Below, one piece after another: positions 32,239-39,410 of a DNA stretch of 39,410 bases. This stretch comes from CALCTE01 sp045627885. GTDB lineage: Bacteria > Bacillota > Clostridia > Oscillospirales > CAG-272. Numbering within the stretch: position 1 is the first letter of the stretch; the number at the start of each line of letters is the position of its first letter. Position numbers and translations under genes: made by a program. The stretch lies in the NCBI GenBank assembly GCA_045627885.1, contig JAZQOM010000064.1:1-39410 (forward strand). The letters run 5' to 3'. Under the pieces are notes generated by a model, which was not told where the DNA came from, made no database searches, and saw only the letters and a list, made by a program, of their open reading frames with translations.

Positions 32239-33360
32239 ATGAACGAGGATTTAATCGGCATACTTTCTGATTTTATAAATAACAAGCAATCACCTGATGC
32301 AAAGGCTTCGCAGGAACTTATTTCCGCGGCAGTCTCTCATCAGGTGCTGCCTGTTTTATATCATCAGACCCATGATAAGGAATTATATCGCCCGTATCTT
32401 CGCGCGATAAGCTCATATACGCAAAGAAAGATGTGGCTTTCGCGAATTGATGAAATTTTGGCGGATATTCCGCACTGTACGGTCAAGGGCATCGCAGTAT
32501 CCGAATATTATCCCGTTCCTCAGCTCCGCACGATGGGCGACTGTGATATTATCGTGCACGAAAGCGATAAAGAAAAGGCAAAAGAGCTTCTTTTGGCTGA
32601 CGGTTTTCATTACAGAGAAGACGAATGGGACGGCAGAGAGTGGCATTTTAACAAGCAGGGCTTCGACTTTGAACTGCACCACCGTTTGCTGTATGAGGAA
32701 AATGTAAACACAAAGCTCGATATGGCGTTCGTTGATACGGTATGGAATCATGTAGAAAATAACGAGCTTGAGCCGAACTTCCATTTTGTCTATGTATTAC
32801 TTCACTTAAAAAAACACATGCTGAATATCGGAGTCGGTTTCCGTCAGTTTATGGATTTGGCGGTGATGAGCAAATACGCAAGCCTTGACAGAGAAAAACT
32901 AAATGGCTATCTTGCACAGGTCGGACTTGTTAAATTTGCCGGTGTATGCTCGGCTTTGTGCCTCAGGTGGTTCGGAATTGCATTTCCGGTCGACACTCCC
33001 GAAATCTCGGACGAGTTTTACGCCGAAGCAACAGAAACCATATATAAAAACGGCGTTTTCGGCTTTGCGTCATACGACAAGTACGATAAGAGAGTCATAA
33101 ATACGATAGGCAGAAAAGGCAAACTCGGTGCAATCCTGAGCAGATTTTTCCCTTCATACAAATCGTGCGCCGGAACAAAAAAATATCAATGGATTAAGGG
33201 CAAGCCGTATCTTATGCCGGCACTGTGGGTATACAGAATATTCGAGTTTTTATTATCCGGAAAATCCAAAGCGGCGTTTGATTATATAGAAGAAACTGTC
33301 GGAAGCGATAAAGAGCTTGAGGAAAGGAATCGGGAATTAGAGCAGTGGGGACTGCGATAG
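32239..33360 (+). CDS. nucleotidyltransferase-fold family protein (PF14907-like)
   Basis: A 373-residue protein with the core pattern of the uncharacterised nucleotidyltransferase family: CTVKGIAVSEYYPVPQLRTM, then GDCDIIVHESDKEKA with the acidic D-x-D metal site, WHFNKQGFDFELHHRL, and a later VYVLLHLKKHMLNIGVGFRQF helical block. A paralog with the same layout lies at 35309. Family members are common in capsule and peptide-modification clusters, but the reaction is unknown. AAAGGAA precedes the ATG. It follows a 111-base gap with a small TACACT-AGTGTA inverted pair but no convincing promoter. Confidence 0.72.
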   Translation: MNEDLIGILSDFINNKQSPDAKASQELISAAVSHQVLPVLYHQTHDKELYRPYLRAISSYTQRKMWLSRIDEILADIPHCTVKGIAVSEYYPVPQLRTMGDCDIIVHESDKEKAKELLLADGFHYREDEWDGREWHFNKQGFDFELHHRLLYEENVNTKLDMAFVDTVWNHVENNELEPNFHFVYVLLHLKKHMLNIGVGFRQFMDLAVMSKYASLDREKLNGYLAQVGLVKFAGVCSALCLRWFGIAFPVDTPEISDEFYAEATETIYKNGVFGFASYDKYDKRVINTIGRKGKLGAILSRFFPSYKSCAGTKKYQWIKGKPYLMPALWVYRIFEFLLSGKSKAAFDYIEETVGSDKELEERNRELEQWGLR

Positions 33361-33397
33361 CGAGCAACGCGCCCAAATTCCGATTATATTAAGTGGC

Positions 33398-33961
33398 ATG
33401 AGTTTTCACAGAATTTATGTTTTACCGCTTGAGAAAATCTATGCGATAATATTTTTGGCTTTGCTTTTCTGGACTGCCATAGCCGTTTTTGTGCACCACA
33501 GCGGAAGTAAAACGGTAAGATGCTTATGGGTGCTGATAAATGCTTTGATATCCGTCACTTTTTTGATAGTAATTTTGTACTATACGGTTGCCGGGCGTGC
33601 GCCTGAAACCGAAAAAGAAATCGGATTTTTCCGTACCATTGAGCAAATCAAAGCGAAGCCGGAATTAATCAGAGAAATGATAATGAATATGTTTCTGTTT
33701 TTTCCGTTTGGGATGACATTTTCGTATTCAATGGACGCGGTTTTGCGAAAAAAGACGAAAAAGGCGGTTTATTCCGTGATAATTACCGTAGGATTGTCGT
33801 TTGTTGTTTCCTGCGTGATTGAATTCATGCAATACAGATACGGTCTCGGAAATTCGGAGATGTCGGATATAGTTATGAATACCGCAGGCGGAGCCTTGGG
33901 CAGCGTATCGCTGTGTGCAAGAAATCTTATTGAGAGAAAGAATAAAAATCGTGAAGATTAA
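33398..33961 (+). CDS. VanZ family membrane protein
   Basis: A 187-residue protein with four to five hydrophobic helices. It includes the N-terminal IYAIIFLALLFWTAIAVFV, then ALISVTFLIVILYYTV, the VanZ-typical NMFLFFPFGMTFSYSM, and the C-terminal SFVVSCVIEFMQYRYGLG and SDIVMNTAGGALGSVSL. VanZ proteins give low-level teicoplanin resistance in some hosts, but most homologs have unknown roles at the envelope. The ribosome site is weak (AAGTGG). It is the last gene before the strong terminator. Confidence 0.85.
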   Translation: MSFHRIYVLPLEKIYAIIFLALLFWTAIAVFVHHSGSKTVRCLWVLINALISVTFLIVILYYTVAGRAPETEKEIGFFRTIEQIKAKPELIREMIMNMFLFFPFGMTFSYSMDAVLRKKTKKAVYSVIITVGLSFVVSCVIEFMQYRYGLGNSEMSDIVMNTAGGALGSVSLCARNLIERKNKNRED

Positions 33962-33966
33962 AAATG

Positions 33967-34009
33967 AGCGTCGGTTGTCGGTTCTTGAACCGTTTGCCGA
34001 CGCTTTTTT
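33967..34009 (+). terminator. intrinsic terminator at the end of the polysaccharide block
   Basis: AGCGTCGG (33967-33974) pairs with CCGACGCT (33997-34004), with an inner CGGTT-CTTG-AACCG stem, followed by T6 to 34009. It begins 6 bases after the vanZ-like stop and is the only clear plus-strand terminator seen since 6558. Confidence 0.88.
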
Positions 34010-34043
34010 GAAGAAAAAACATAATTTGCCCGAAAAAAATTTA

Positions 34044-34072
34044 TTGATTTTTGCAAAAAAACAGTGTAAAAT
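34044..34072 (+). promoter_or_regulatory. sigma-A-type promoter of alanine dehydrogenase
   Basis: TTGATT (34044-34049), a 17-base spacer, then TAAAAT (34067-34072). A perfect TATAAT overlaps at 34072-34077 but would need a 22-base spacer. The predicted start near 34079 gives a leader of about 63 bases. Confidence 0.6.
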
Positions 34073-34141
34073 ATAATAGTAATTTTGTATTCAAATACAT
34101 ATTATCATATTAACACCATACTTATAAAGGAGTGAACAGGA

Positions 34142-35260
34142 ATGATCATCGGAACAACAAGAGAACTCAAAAATCACGAATACCGTGTAGGGCTTACGCC
34201 GGACAATGTGCTTGCCTATGTAAGAAAAGGACACACGGTTTATATCGAAGCGGGCGCCGGAGAAGGCGCGGGCTTTTCAGACGCGGATTATGAGGCGGCG
34301 GGAGCGACGATCCTTCCCTGTGCAAAGGATGTATTCGATAAATCCGAAATGATAGTAAAGGTCAAGGAGCCCGAGGAATGCGAATACGAGCTCTTGAAGG
34401 AAGGTCAGATTTTATATACCTATCTTCACCTTGCGCCCAATCCCAAGCTTGCCGAGCTGCTTATGAAAAAGAAGATTAAGGCAGTCGCATTCGAGACGAT
34501 AACCGATGAGGCGGGCAATCTTCCCTGCCTTCGCCCGATGAGCCAGATTGCAGGCAGACTTTCCATTCAGGAAGGCGCAAAATACATCGAAAAGGAATTC
34601 GGCGGCAGAGGAATTCTTCTCGGCGGCGTTCCCGGTGTAGAGAGAGGCAAAATTGTCATAATCGGCGGCGGCGTTGCCGGAACTTATGCGGCAAAGGCGG
34701 CTGTCGGCATCGACGCACAGGTAACACTTCTTGATATAAACCCCAACAGACTTGCATATCTTGAGGATATCTTCGGAGCAAGCGTCACAACACTCTACTC
34801 GACAGAGACGAATATAAGAAAGGCGCTTTCGGAGGCAGACCTCGTCATCGGCTCCGTGCTTATCCCCGGCGGCTCCACGCCCAAGCTTGTAAGGCGCGAG
34901 CATCTCAAGCTTATGAAGAAGGGCGCAGTCATCGTCGATATAGCAATCGATCAGGGCGGTTGCTGCGAATCATCTCATGTCACGGTGCACGACGACCCCA
35001 TATTCATTGAAGAGGGCATCGTTCATTATTGCGTCGGCAATATGCCCGGTGCCGTACCTCATACCAGCACGATAGCTCTTTCCAATGCCACGATTCGCTA
35101 CGGTATGATGATAGCTCAGAACGGACTTGAGAACGCCGTACTTATGAGCGAGAGCATAGCAAACGGCTTGAATGTTTACGGCGGCAAGATTACCAACAGA
35201 AATGTTGCGCTTGCACTCGGATTTGAATATGTTCCGGCGGTTGAAGCGGTAGCAAGATAA
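34142..35260 (+). CDS. ald: alanine dehydrogenase
   Basis: A 372-residue protein, the usual length for Ald, which oxidatively deaminates L-alanine to pyruvate and ammonia with NAD. It has IIGTTRELKNHEYRVGLTP (R15), MIVKVKEPE with K75, YTYLHLAPN with H96, the NAD loop VIIGGGVAGTYAA (about 173-185), and AVIVDIAIDQGGCCE with the catalytic Asp near 270. These are the known active-site residues of the family. In B. subtilis ald is also needed for efficient sporulation, which fits the spore genes here. AAAGGAG is 8 bases before the ATG. Confidence 0.95.
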   Translation: MIIGTTRELKNHEYRVGLTPDNVLAYVRKGHTVYIEAGAGEGAGFSDADYEAAGATILPCAKDVFDKSEMIVKVKEPEECEYELLKEGQILYTYLHLAPNPKLAELLMKKKIKAVAFETITDEAGNLPCLRPMSQIAGRLSIQEGAKYIEKEFGGRGILLGGVPGVERGKIVIIGGGVAGTYAAKAAVGIDAQVTLLDINPNRLAYLEDIFGASVTTLYSTETNIRKALSEADLVIGSVLIPGGSTPKLVRREHLKLMKKGAVIVDIAIDQGGCCESSHVTVHDDPIFIEEGIVHYCVGNMPGAVPHTSTIALSNATIRYGMMIAQNGLENAVLMSESIANGLNVYGGKITNRNVALALGFEYVPAVEAVAR

Positions 35261-35308
35261 ACTTGCGGCAAAAAATCATAATTCAAATTTAATTGAAAGG
35301 CGGGGAAT

Positions 35309-36484
35309 GTGTTGACCGAAGAGATTCTGTTTGCGCTTCTCCGCTTTGAACTTTTTTCGGCAGAGCTTCCGAAAGAGCTTGCGGACAAGATTACTCCCGA
35401 GATTTTAAGGAGCATATACGACCTTTCCAAAAAGCACGATGTAATACATCTTGTTGCGGACGCTCTCATAAAAAACGGCATAATTGCCGATGGGGACAAG
35501 GCATACGAAGCGTACGAAAATCAGCTGACGCTTTCGCTGTTCAGATACGAGGGGCAGAAATTTGCTTCTGAGAAAATGTATGCCGCGTTTGAAGAGGCGG
35601 GCATCGACTTTATTCCGCTTAAAGGTGCGGTGATACGGTATCTTTATCCCGAGCCGTGGATGCGCACAAGCACCGATATAGATGTACTCGTAAAAAAAGA
35701 AGATGTCGATACCGCCGCCGCAATATGCGAAGAAAAGCTCGGCTTTACCGACAAAACGGTCGGCCCACACGATGTTACTTTTTTTGCACAGAATGTGCAT
35801 ATAGAATTGCATTTTGACCTTGCGGAGCGGAACACCGACGCCAACGAGATAATGGCAGATGTGTTTTTGTCGGCAAAAAAAGCGGACGGCTTTGAACACA
35901 ATCTCGTTATGGACGACGCGATGCTTTATCTGTATCATATCGTCCATATCGAAAAGCATTTTTTGAGCGGCGGCTGCGGCATACGCTCGATAGCCGACCT
36001 TGTATTTCTGGACAGAACAGAGAATACGGATATCGCAAAGCGGAACAGTCTTCTCAAAAAAGCGGGACTTCTTACTTTCGCAAACGGTATAAGAGAGCTT
36101 TCAAAGGTCTGGTTTGAAAACAAGAAGCCGACGGAGCTTACGGACAAGCTCGGCTTTTATATAATAAAAGGCGGAATTTTCGGGAACAAAGTCACCAAAA
36201 TCGCGATAGCGAGAGCTCAAAAAAGCGGCTTTGCGTATATGTGGAAAAGAGCTTTTCCTCCGCTTTGGATAATGAAGCCCGTATATCCGATACTCAAAAA
36301 ATATCCGATACTTTTGCCCGTTATGCACATAAAGCGGATATTCGGATATCTTAAAGACGGGCGCGCAAAGGAATCACTTGACGAATTGAAGCTCAATGCC
36401 ACAATCGGCGAAAGGATTCCCGAAGAATCGCTGTGGCTTATGAAAAAGCTCGACATAATTTCCGATATGGAATCAATAGTATAA
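35309..36484 (+). CDS. nucleotidyltransferase-fold family protein (PF14907-like), second copy
   Basis: A 391-residue paralog of the protein at 32239: DFIPLKGAVIRYLYPEPWMR, the metal-site STDIDVLVKKEDVDTA, NVHIELHFDLAER and LYLYHIVHIEKHFLSGGCG. The start is GTG 35309 or TTG 35312; AAAGG is 8 bases from the former. It follows ald after 48 bases with no terminator between, so the two are probably cotranscribed. The function of the family is unknown; a nucleotidyl-transfer reaction is predicted from the KG...R...DxD core. Confidence 0.72.
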   Translation: MLTEEILFALLRFELFSAELPKELADKITPEILRSIYDLSKKHDVIHLVADALIKNGIIADGDKAYEAYENQLTLSLFRYEGQKFASEKMYAAFEEAGIDFIPLKGAVIRYLYPEPWMRTSTDIDVLVKKEDVDTAAAICEEKLGFTDKTVGPHDVTFFAQNVHIELHFDLAERNTDANEIMADVFLSAKKADGFEHNLVMDDAMLYLYHIVHIEKHFLSGGCGIRSIADLVFLDRTENTDIAKRNSLLKKAGLLTFANGIRELSKVWFENKKPTELTDKLGFYIIKGGIFGNKVTKIAIARAQKSGFAYMWKRAFPPLWIMKPVYPILKKYPILLPVMHIKRIFGYLKDGRAKESLDELKLNATIGERIPEESLWLMKKLDIISDMESIV

Positions 36485-36491
36485 AATTAAA

Positions 36492-36523
36492 GGACACGCT
36501 TGTATAAGCGTGTCCAACTTTTT
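36492..36523. terminator. bidirectional intrinsic terminator
   Basis: GGACACGCTT (36492-36501) pairs perfectly with AAGCGTGTCC (36506-36515) around GTAT. It is followed by AACTTTTT on the plus strand and T-rich sequence on the minus strand. It lies between two convergent genes. Confidence 0.9.
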
Positions 36524-36526
36524 GAG

Positions 36527-37681
36527 TTATACAGACAACAGGCGCATCAAATCGGAGTTTTCGCTCAGCATAAGCTCTTTTGTAAGAGCGATTATGCGTC
36601 TCTCAAAATTTGTGTGGCAGATAAGCCTGAACGCCGCGGCGCAGACATCAATAAGCGCATTTTTGCCGGGGTGTTTTGCCGTCCAGCCAATGCAAAGAAA
36701 GCGAAGCAGAGTGTATATGACGCAAAGAGCCGTAAATTCATCCAAAAAGCCTTCGGGACGGTCGGCAAAAGGAAATTCGGAGAAAAACATATAGTTTACG
36801 AACATATTTTCAAAAAACACTTCCCACTCCGGGAAACATTCTTCGAATTTTTCTTTTGCTTCCGTGTAGTTTTTGTATGCGTTTTCGCCGCTTGTGTAGA
36901 ACAAAAGAGCTTTTTCTCCGTATTCTCTGACGCTGACGCTTCTTTCGTCAAGCGCGCTTATCAGCTTTTCGCAAGTCCGTATGCCGAAGCCGATATCTTC
37001 CTTTCCTATTTTTTTATTATTTGCCGTGACTGTCATACCGCCGATAATCTTATCAAGAAGCTCTTTGTCGTGATTTTTCAAAGCCTCTTCCGCCTTTTGC
37101 ATCACTGCGCCGAGTAGGCGAAAACGGGTGGGCAGGGGAAATGCTCTGTTTTGAATGACTTTGATAAACGCGAGCCGGAGCTCCGTCGAGCTTCCCATCG
37201 TATCGAAGAAGAATTTTCTCTGCGATTGCGGAGGCATCGAAACATCGGAATCCGCCACAAAGAAATCTATCGCCTTTTCGCGCCCGAATAAAATTTCGAG
37301 AGTTGCTTCACAACTGTTGGAGCAGGATATTTCAGCTCCGCTTTCCGTCATTCTTGCACCGCGCGGATAAAGCCTGCACACATCGGTCAGAGCCTTTTCT
37401 CCGAACTCCGCTTGCAGCGCACAGCGACCGTCCGGAAGCCGCATATAGCAGTTTCCGTCGTAGCGCGGAACAAATTGCGCATATCTGTCGGGCGTCGGCT
37501 CAAGAGATATTCTTATTCCTCTGTCCATGAGGTCGCGCAGCTCTTTGCCGCAGTCGAGTGATTCGAGCTTAAAGTAATCGTCGAGCGAAAACCATACGGG
37601 CCACCCCTCACAGCAGGCGTGGCGGCAGGCTCCCATTTTGCAAGAAAAGTCGGGAAAGTAATCCGGCATGAGATATTTCAA
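36527..37681 (-). CDS. flagellin lysine-N-methylase (FliB)-like protein
   Basis: A 384-residue protein with the FliB cysteine pattern: PDFSCKMGACRHACCEGW (C14, C19, C23, C24) and a second cluster NCYMRLPDGRCALQ followed by FGEKALTDVCRLYPRGARM and SCSNSCE. These cysteines probably bind a metal or iron-sulfur centre. FliB methylates flagellin lysines in Salmonella, but homologs are common in Clostridia without linked flagellar genes, as here, so the true substrate may differ. The TTG start gives the usual MKYLMPDYF beginning; ATG at 37669 is an alternative. No strong ribosome site is seen. Confidence 0.82.
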   Translation of the reverse strand: MKYLMPDYFPDFSCKMGACRHACCEGWPVWFSLDDYFKLESLDCGKELRDLMDRGIRISLEPTPDRYAQFVPRYDGNCYMRLPDGRCALQAEFGEKALTDVCRLYPRGARMTESGAEISCSNSCEATLEILFGREKAIDFFVADSDVSMPPQSQRKFFFDTMGSSTELRLAFIKVIQNRAFPLPTRFRLLGAVMQKAEEALKNHDKELLDKIIGGMTVTANNKKIGKEDIGFGIRTCEKLISALDERSVSVREYGEKALLFYTSGENAYKNYTEAKEKFEECFPEWEVFFENMFVNYMFFSEFPFADRPEGFLDEFTALCVIYTLLRFLCIGWTAKHPGKNALIDVCAAAFRLICHTNFERRIIALTKELMLSENSDLMRLLSV

Positions 37682-37781
37682 AAAATATCATCTTCTTTAT
37701 CATAAATTTACGGAAAATATTATACTTTTGGATAGGATGAATGTAAAGGGATTTTTGAAAAAAACTGTCGGACTGTTTTTC

Positions 37782-37810
37782 TTGACACCCAATATACGGC
37801 ATTGTATAAT
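37782..37810 (+). promoter_or_regulatory. consensus sigma-A promoter of the lipoprotein gene
   Basis: TTGACA (37782-37787), exactly 17 bases, then TATAAT (37805-37810). Both boxes are perfect consensus. The predicted start near 37817 is about 20 bases before the ATG, leaving room only for GGAGG (37826-37830). Confidence 0.88.
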
Positions 37811-37836
37811 AAATTAACTGATATTCGGAGGTAATT

Positions 37837-38523
37837 ATGAAGAAATTTTTGCTTTTGCTTATTGCGGCGGCACTTTGCATATCGCTTTTTGCCTGCGGCA
37901 CAAATAGCTTGCCTGTAAAGATTGACGATGACGGCACGACTTCGACGGAAGACAAAGACAAAAACGACGGGATGGACAAAGAGCCCGATATCGCCGACGA
38001 TAAAGAAGAAAAAGACGGCGATAAACAGGGGGACAACGAAAAACCACAATCGGTTATTGTCACGGACGGCTCAAAGCTCGGAGCTTTGCAGAATCTGCCT
38101 TTCTGCGACGAGAGGGCGATAACGGGAGCGATTGCCGTTTCCGGAAGCGGAGCGCACGACTACGGCTCCATTGAGGAGAATATTCCGAAAGGATATAAAA
38201 CAGAGGGCATCAACTGCGTGTTCGGACTTGACGAGCAAATAGAACTGTATCTTGTCACGGAGCTTGTGACACCGTCATTTAATGTATATTTTGTAAAGAA
38301 TGATACCGCCGCGGATTATGCGGCTATGACTGCAAAGCAGATTGAAGAGCTGAGCCTTGATGACGCTTGCCCGATATTTTGGGGAGCGTGTCCGGACTCC
38401 GAGAGCTTCGGATATATAGGCACTGCGCGCTTTGACTCGCAGAGCTTTGAGCCGGGACTTTATGATGCGTTCTTTGTTCTTGACGAAAAAGTGAATTGTA
38501 TGCTTCAGTTTAATATCGTATAA
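37837..38523 (+). CDS. secreted lipoprotein of unknown function
   Basis: A 228-residue protein with a lipoprotein signal peptide, MKKFLLLLIAAALCISLFAC, where the lipobox LFAC ends at C20. A very acidic, Asp/Lys/Glu-rich low-complexity spacer (about residues 28-70) would hold the folded part away from the membrane. The C-terminal domain (about 75-228) has QIELYLVTELVTPSFNVYFV and FGYIGTARFDSQSFEPGLY, beta-rich with Tyr and Phe; I do not recognise it. It is monocistronic, driven by a consensus promoter and closed by a terminator. It probably sits on the outer face of the cell membrane. Confidence 0.8.
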   Translation: MKKFLLLLIAAALCISLFACGTNSLPVKIDDDGTTSTEDKDKNDGMDKEPDIADDKEEKDGDKQGDNEKPQSVIVTDGSKLGALQNLPFCDERAITGAIAVSGSGAHDYGSIEENIPKGYKTEGINCVFGLDEQIELYLVTELVTPSFNVYFVKNDTAADYAAMTAKQIEELSLDDACPIFWGACPDSESFGYIGTARFDSQSFEPGLYDAFFVLDEKVNCMLQFNIV

Positions 38524-38532
38524 TAAAGAAAG

Positions 38533-38572
38533 CCTGCCGAAAAGGAATTTTTCCTTTTCGGCAGGTCTTTTT
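38533..38572. terminator. bidirectional intrinsic terminator
   Basis: A perfect 14-bp stem, CCTGCCGAAAAGGA (38533-38546) with TCCTTTTCGGCAGG (38552-38565), is followed by TCTTTTT. It separates the convergent lipoprotein and spo0A genes. Confidence 0.9.
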
Positions 38573-38605
38573 ATACACTGACCGCCTTATTACGCAAAGC
38601 GGATT

Positions 38606-39358
38606 TCATGCTCTGTTTTTCAGCCGCAAATCATCCGCGATAAGCGCGATAAATTCGCTGTTCGTGGGCTTTCCGCGGGAGGTTTGAATGGTATAACCGA
38701 ATATCGAATTCAGCGTATCGATATCGCCTCTGTCCCACGCGACCTCTATCGCGTGGCGAATTGCGCGTTCGACCCGAGAGGAGGATGTGCCGTAATTCTT
38801 CGCTATTGTCGGATAAAGAACCTTTGTGACCGAATTTATAACATCGGTATCGTTTACCGCCATCATAATAGCCGTTCTCAAATACGCATAGCCCTTGATA
38901 TGCGCGGGAACGCCTATGCGATGAATCGCTTCCGTCACCTGCGCTTCGAGGTCGGTGCAAACTGTTTTTGAAAAGGCATCGGGCTTTTTCTTTTTGTCAC
39001 AGAGCTTTGCAACAATCTGCGCAAGCGCATCAAAGTCAAAGGGCTTTTTTATGCAGTAAGCGGCGCCGCACTCACTTGCCTGCGATACCATCTGCATATT
39101 TCCGATTTCCGTGGCAACGATGAACAGAGGCGGATTTTTCTCGCCCGAAAATTCCGAGATTACTCTGCACCCGTCGAATTTAGAAAGCCATAGCTCAAGC
39201 AGAACAATGTCCGGACGGCTTTCGCGTATTTTTCTTATGGCTTCCTCACCGTCCCTTGCCATGCCGACTATTGCAAAGTTTTCTCCGAGCTTGTCCTCAC
39301 ACTCTTTGCGGAACGCCGAATCCGCATCTGCGATAAGCAGCTTTTTTCTCTCTTGCAT
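38606..39358 (-). CDS. spo0A: Spo0A-like sporulation master regulator with an altered receiver domain
   Basis: A 250-residue response regulator. The C-terminal Spo0A DNA-binding domain (about residues 135-250) is unmistakable: HRIGVPAHIKGYAYLRTAI, the recognition-helix region SSSRVERAIRHAIEVAW (192-208) and GKPTNSEFIALIADDLRL. The receiver (1-120) keeps T83 and K105 but has IADADSAF where family members have the acidic pair (D11 kept, next position A12), and DIVLLELWLS places E55 where the phospho-accepting Asp should be. Both codons were read directly on the minus strand. AGGAGG lies upstream of ATG 39358. Spo0A activates entry into sporulation; here classical phosphorelay control may be lost or changed. 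Confidence 0.93.
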   Translation of the reverse strand: MQERKKLLIADADSAFRKECEDKLGENFAIVGMARDGEEAIRKIRESRPDIVLLELWLSKFDGCRVISEFSGEKNPPLFIVATEIGNMQMVSQASECGAAYCIKKPFDFDALAQIVAKLCDKKKKPDAFSKTVCTDLEAQVTEAIHRIGVPAHIKGYAYLRTAIMMAVNDTDVINSVTKVLYPTIAKNYGTSSSRVERAIRHAIEVAWDRGDIDTLNSIFGYTIQTSRGKPTNSEFIALIADDLRLKNRA

Positions 39359-39410
39359 TATTTTTTCCTCCTGAATTATTTTTACATTTATTATCAGATT
39401 TTTTCTTGCA

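Noticed and set aside
1..39410. rRNA, tRNA, insertion sequence, prophage or restriction genes
   Set aside because: No transposase, integrase, phage structural or rRNA-like sequence was seen on either strand, and no tRNA cloverleaf was recognised by eye. A tRNA scan was not possible here.

Overview
The window looks like chromosomal DNA of a spore-forming member of the Clostridia. It has an alpha/beta-type small acid-soluble spore protein gene behind a sigma-G-like promoter, and a Spo0A homolog at the right edge. Ribosome binding sites are of the AGGAGG type, sigma-A promoters are close to consensus, and there is no sign of outer-membrane biogenesis. I cannot name a species.

Layout. (1) 1-297 is a small membrane protein, followed by about 400 bases with no convincing gene. 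(2) 700-4109 is a same-strand run of housekeeping or accessory enzymes: HD hydrolase, VOC protein, zinc ribbon, NYN/PIN-like protein, histidine phosphatase and GNAT. It is closed by a bidirectional terminator. (3) 4166-6093, on the minus strand, holds a THUMP RNA methyltransferase and an amidohydrolase with their own promoter. (4) 6296-6496 is the spore protein gene with promoter and terminator, followed by a patch of short tandem repeats. (5) 6718-33961 is a very long same-strand block for a cell-surface polysaccharide. It starts at a consensus sigma-A promoter and ends at a strong terminator near 33967. (6) 34142-36484 holds alanine dehydrogenase and a second copy of a nucleotidyltransferase-like family. 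(7) 36527-39358 holds a FliB-like protein, a lipoprotein and spo0A.

How the polysaccharide block would work (inference from families). A PglC/WcaJ-type transferase puts the first sugar phosphate on undecaprenyl phosphate. A TviB/WbpO-like dehydrogenase and a TviC/WbpP-like epimerase would supply UDP-GalNAcA-type sugar. RmlA, RmlB and RmlC, a DegT aminotransferase and a GNAT acetyltransferase would supply a dTDP-deoxy(amino) sugar; no rmlD is present. At least five glycosyltransferases (GT4, GT2, GT4, GT8, GT4) and a possible further one build the repeat unit. Two LicD proteins and two TagD-like cytidylyltransferases would add phosphodiester-linked groups. A Wzx-type flippase and an EpsG/Wzy-like polymerase export and polymerise.

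The most unusual content is a possible N-acyl remodelling module inside this block: a 3-hydroxyacyl-CoA dehydrogenase, a thiolase, an LpxD-like N-acyltransferase and, 4 bases after it, a polysaccharide-deacetylase-like protein. Together they could remove an acetyl group from an amino sugar and replace it with a 3-hydroxyacyl (for example 3-hydroxybutyryl) group. Two other points deserve a second look. Spo0A carries Glu where the phospho-accepting Asp should be and has lost one acidic-pocket residue. The epimerase at 8038 ends at a stop codon followed, in the same frame, by what looks like its missing C-terminus.
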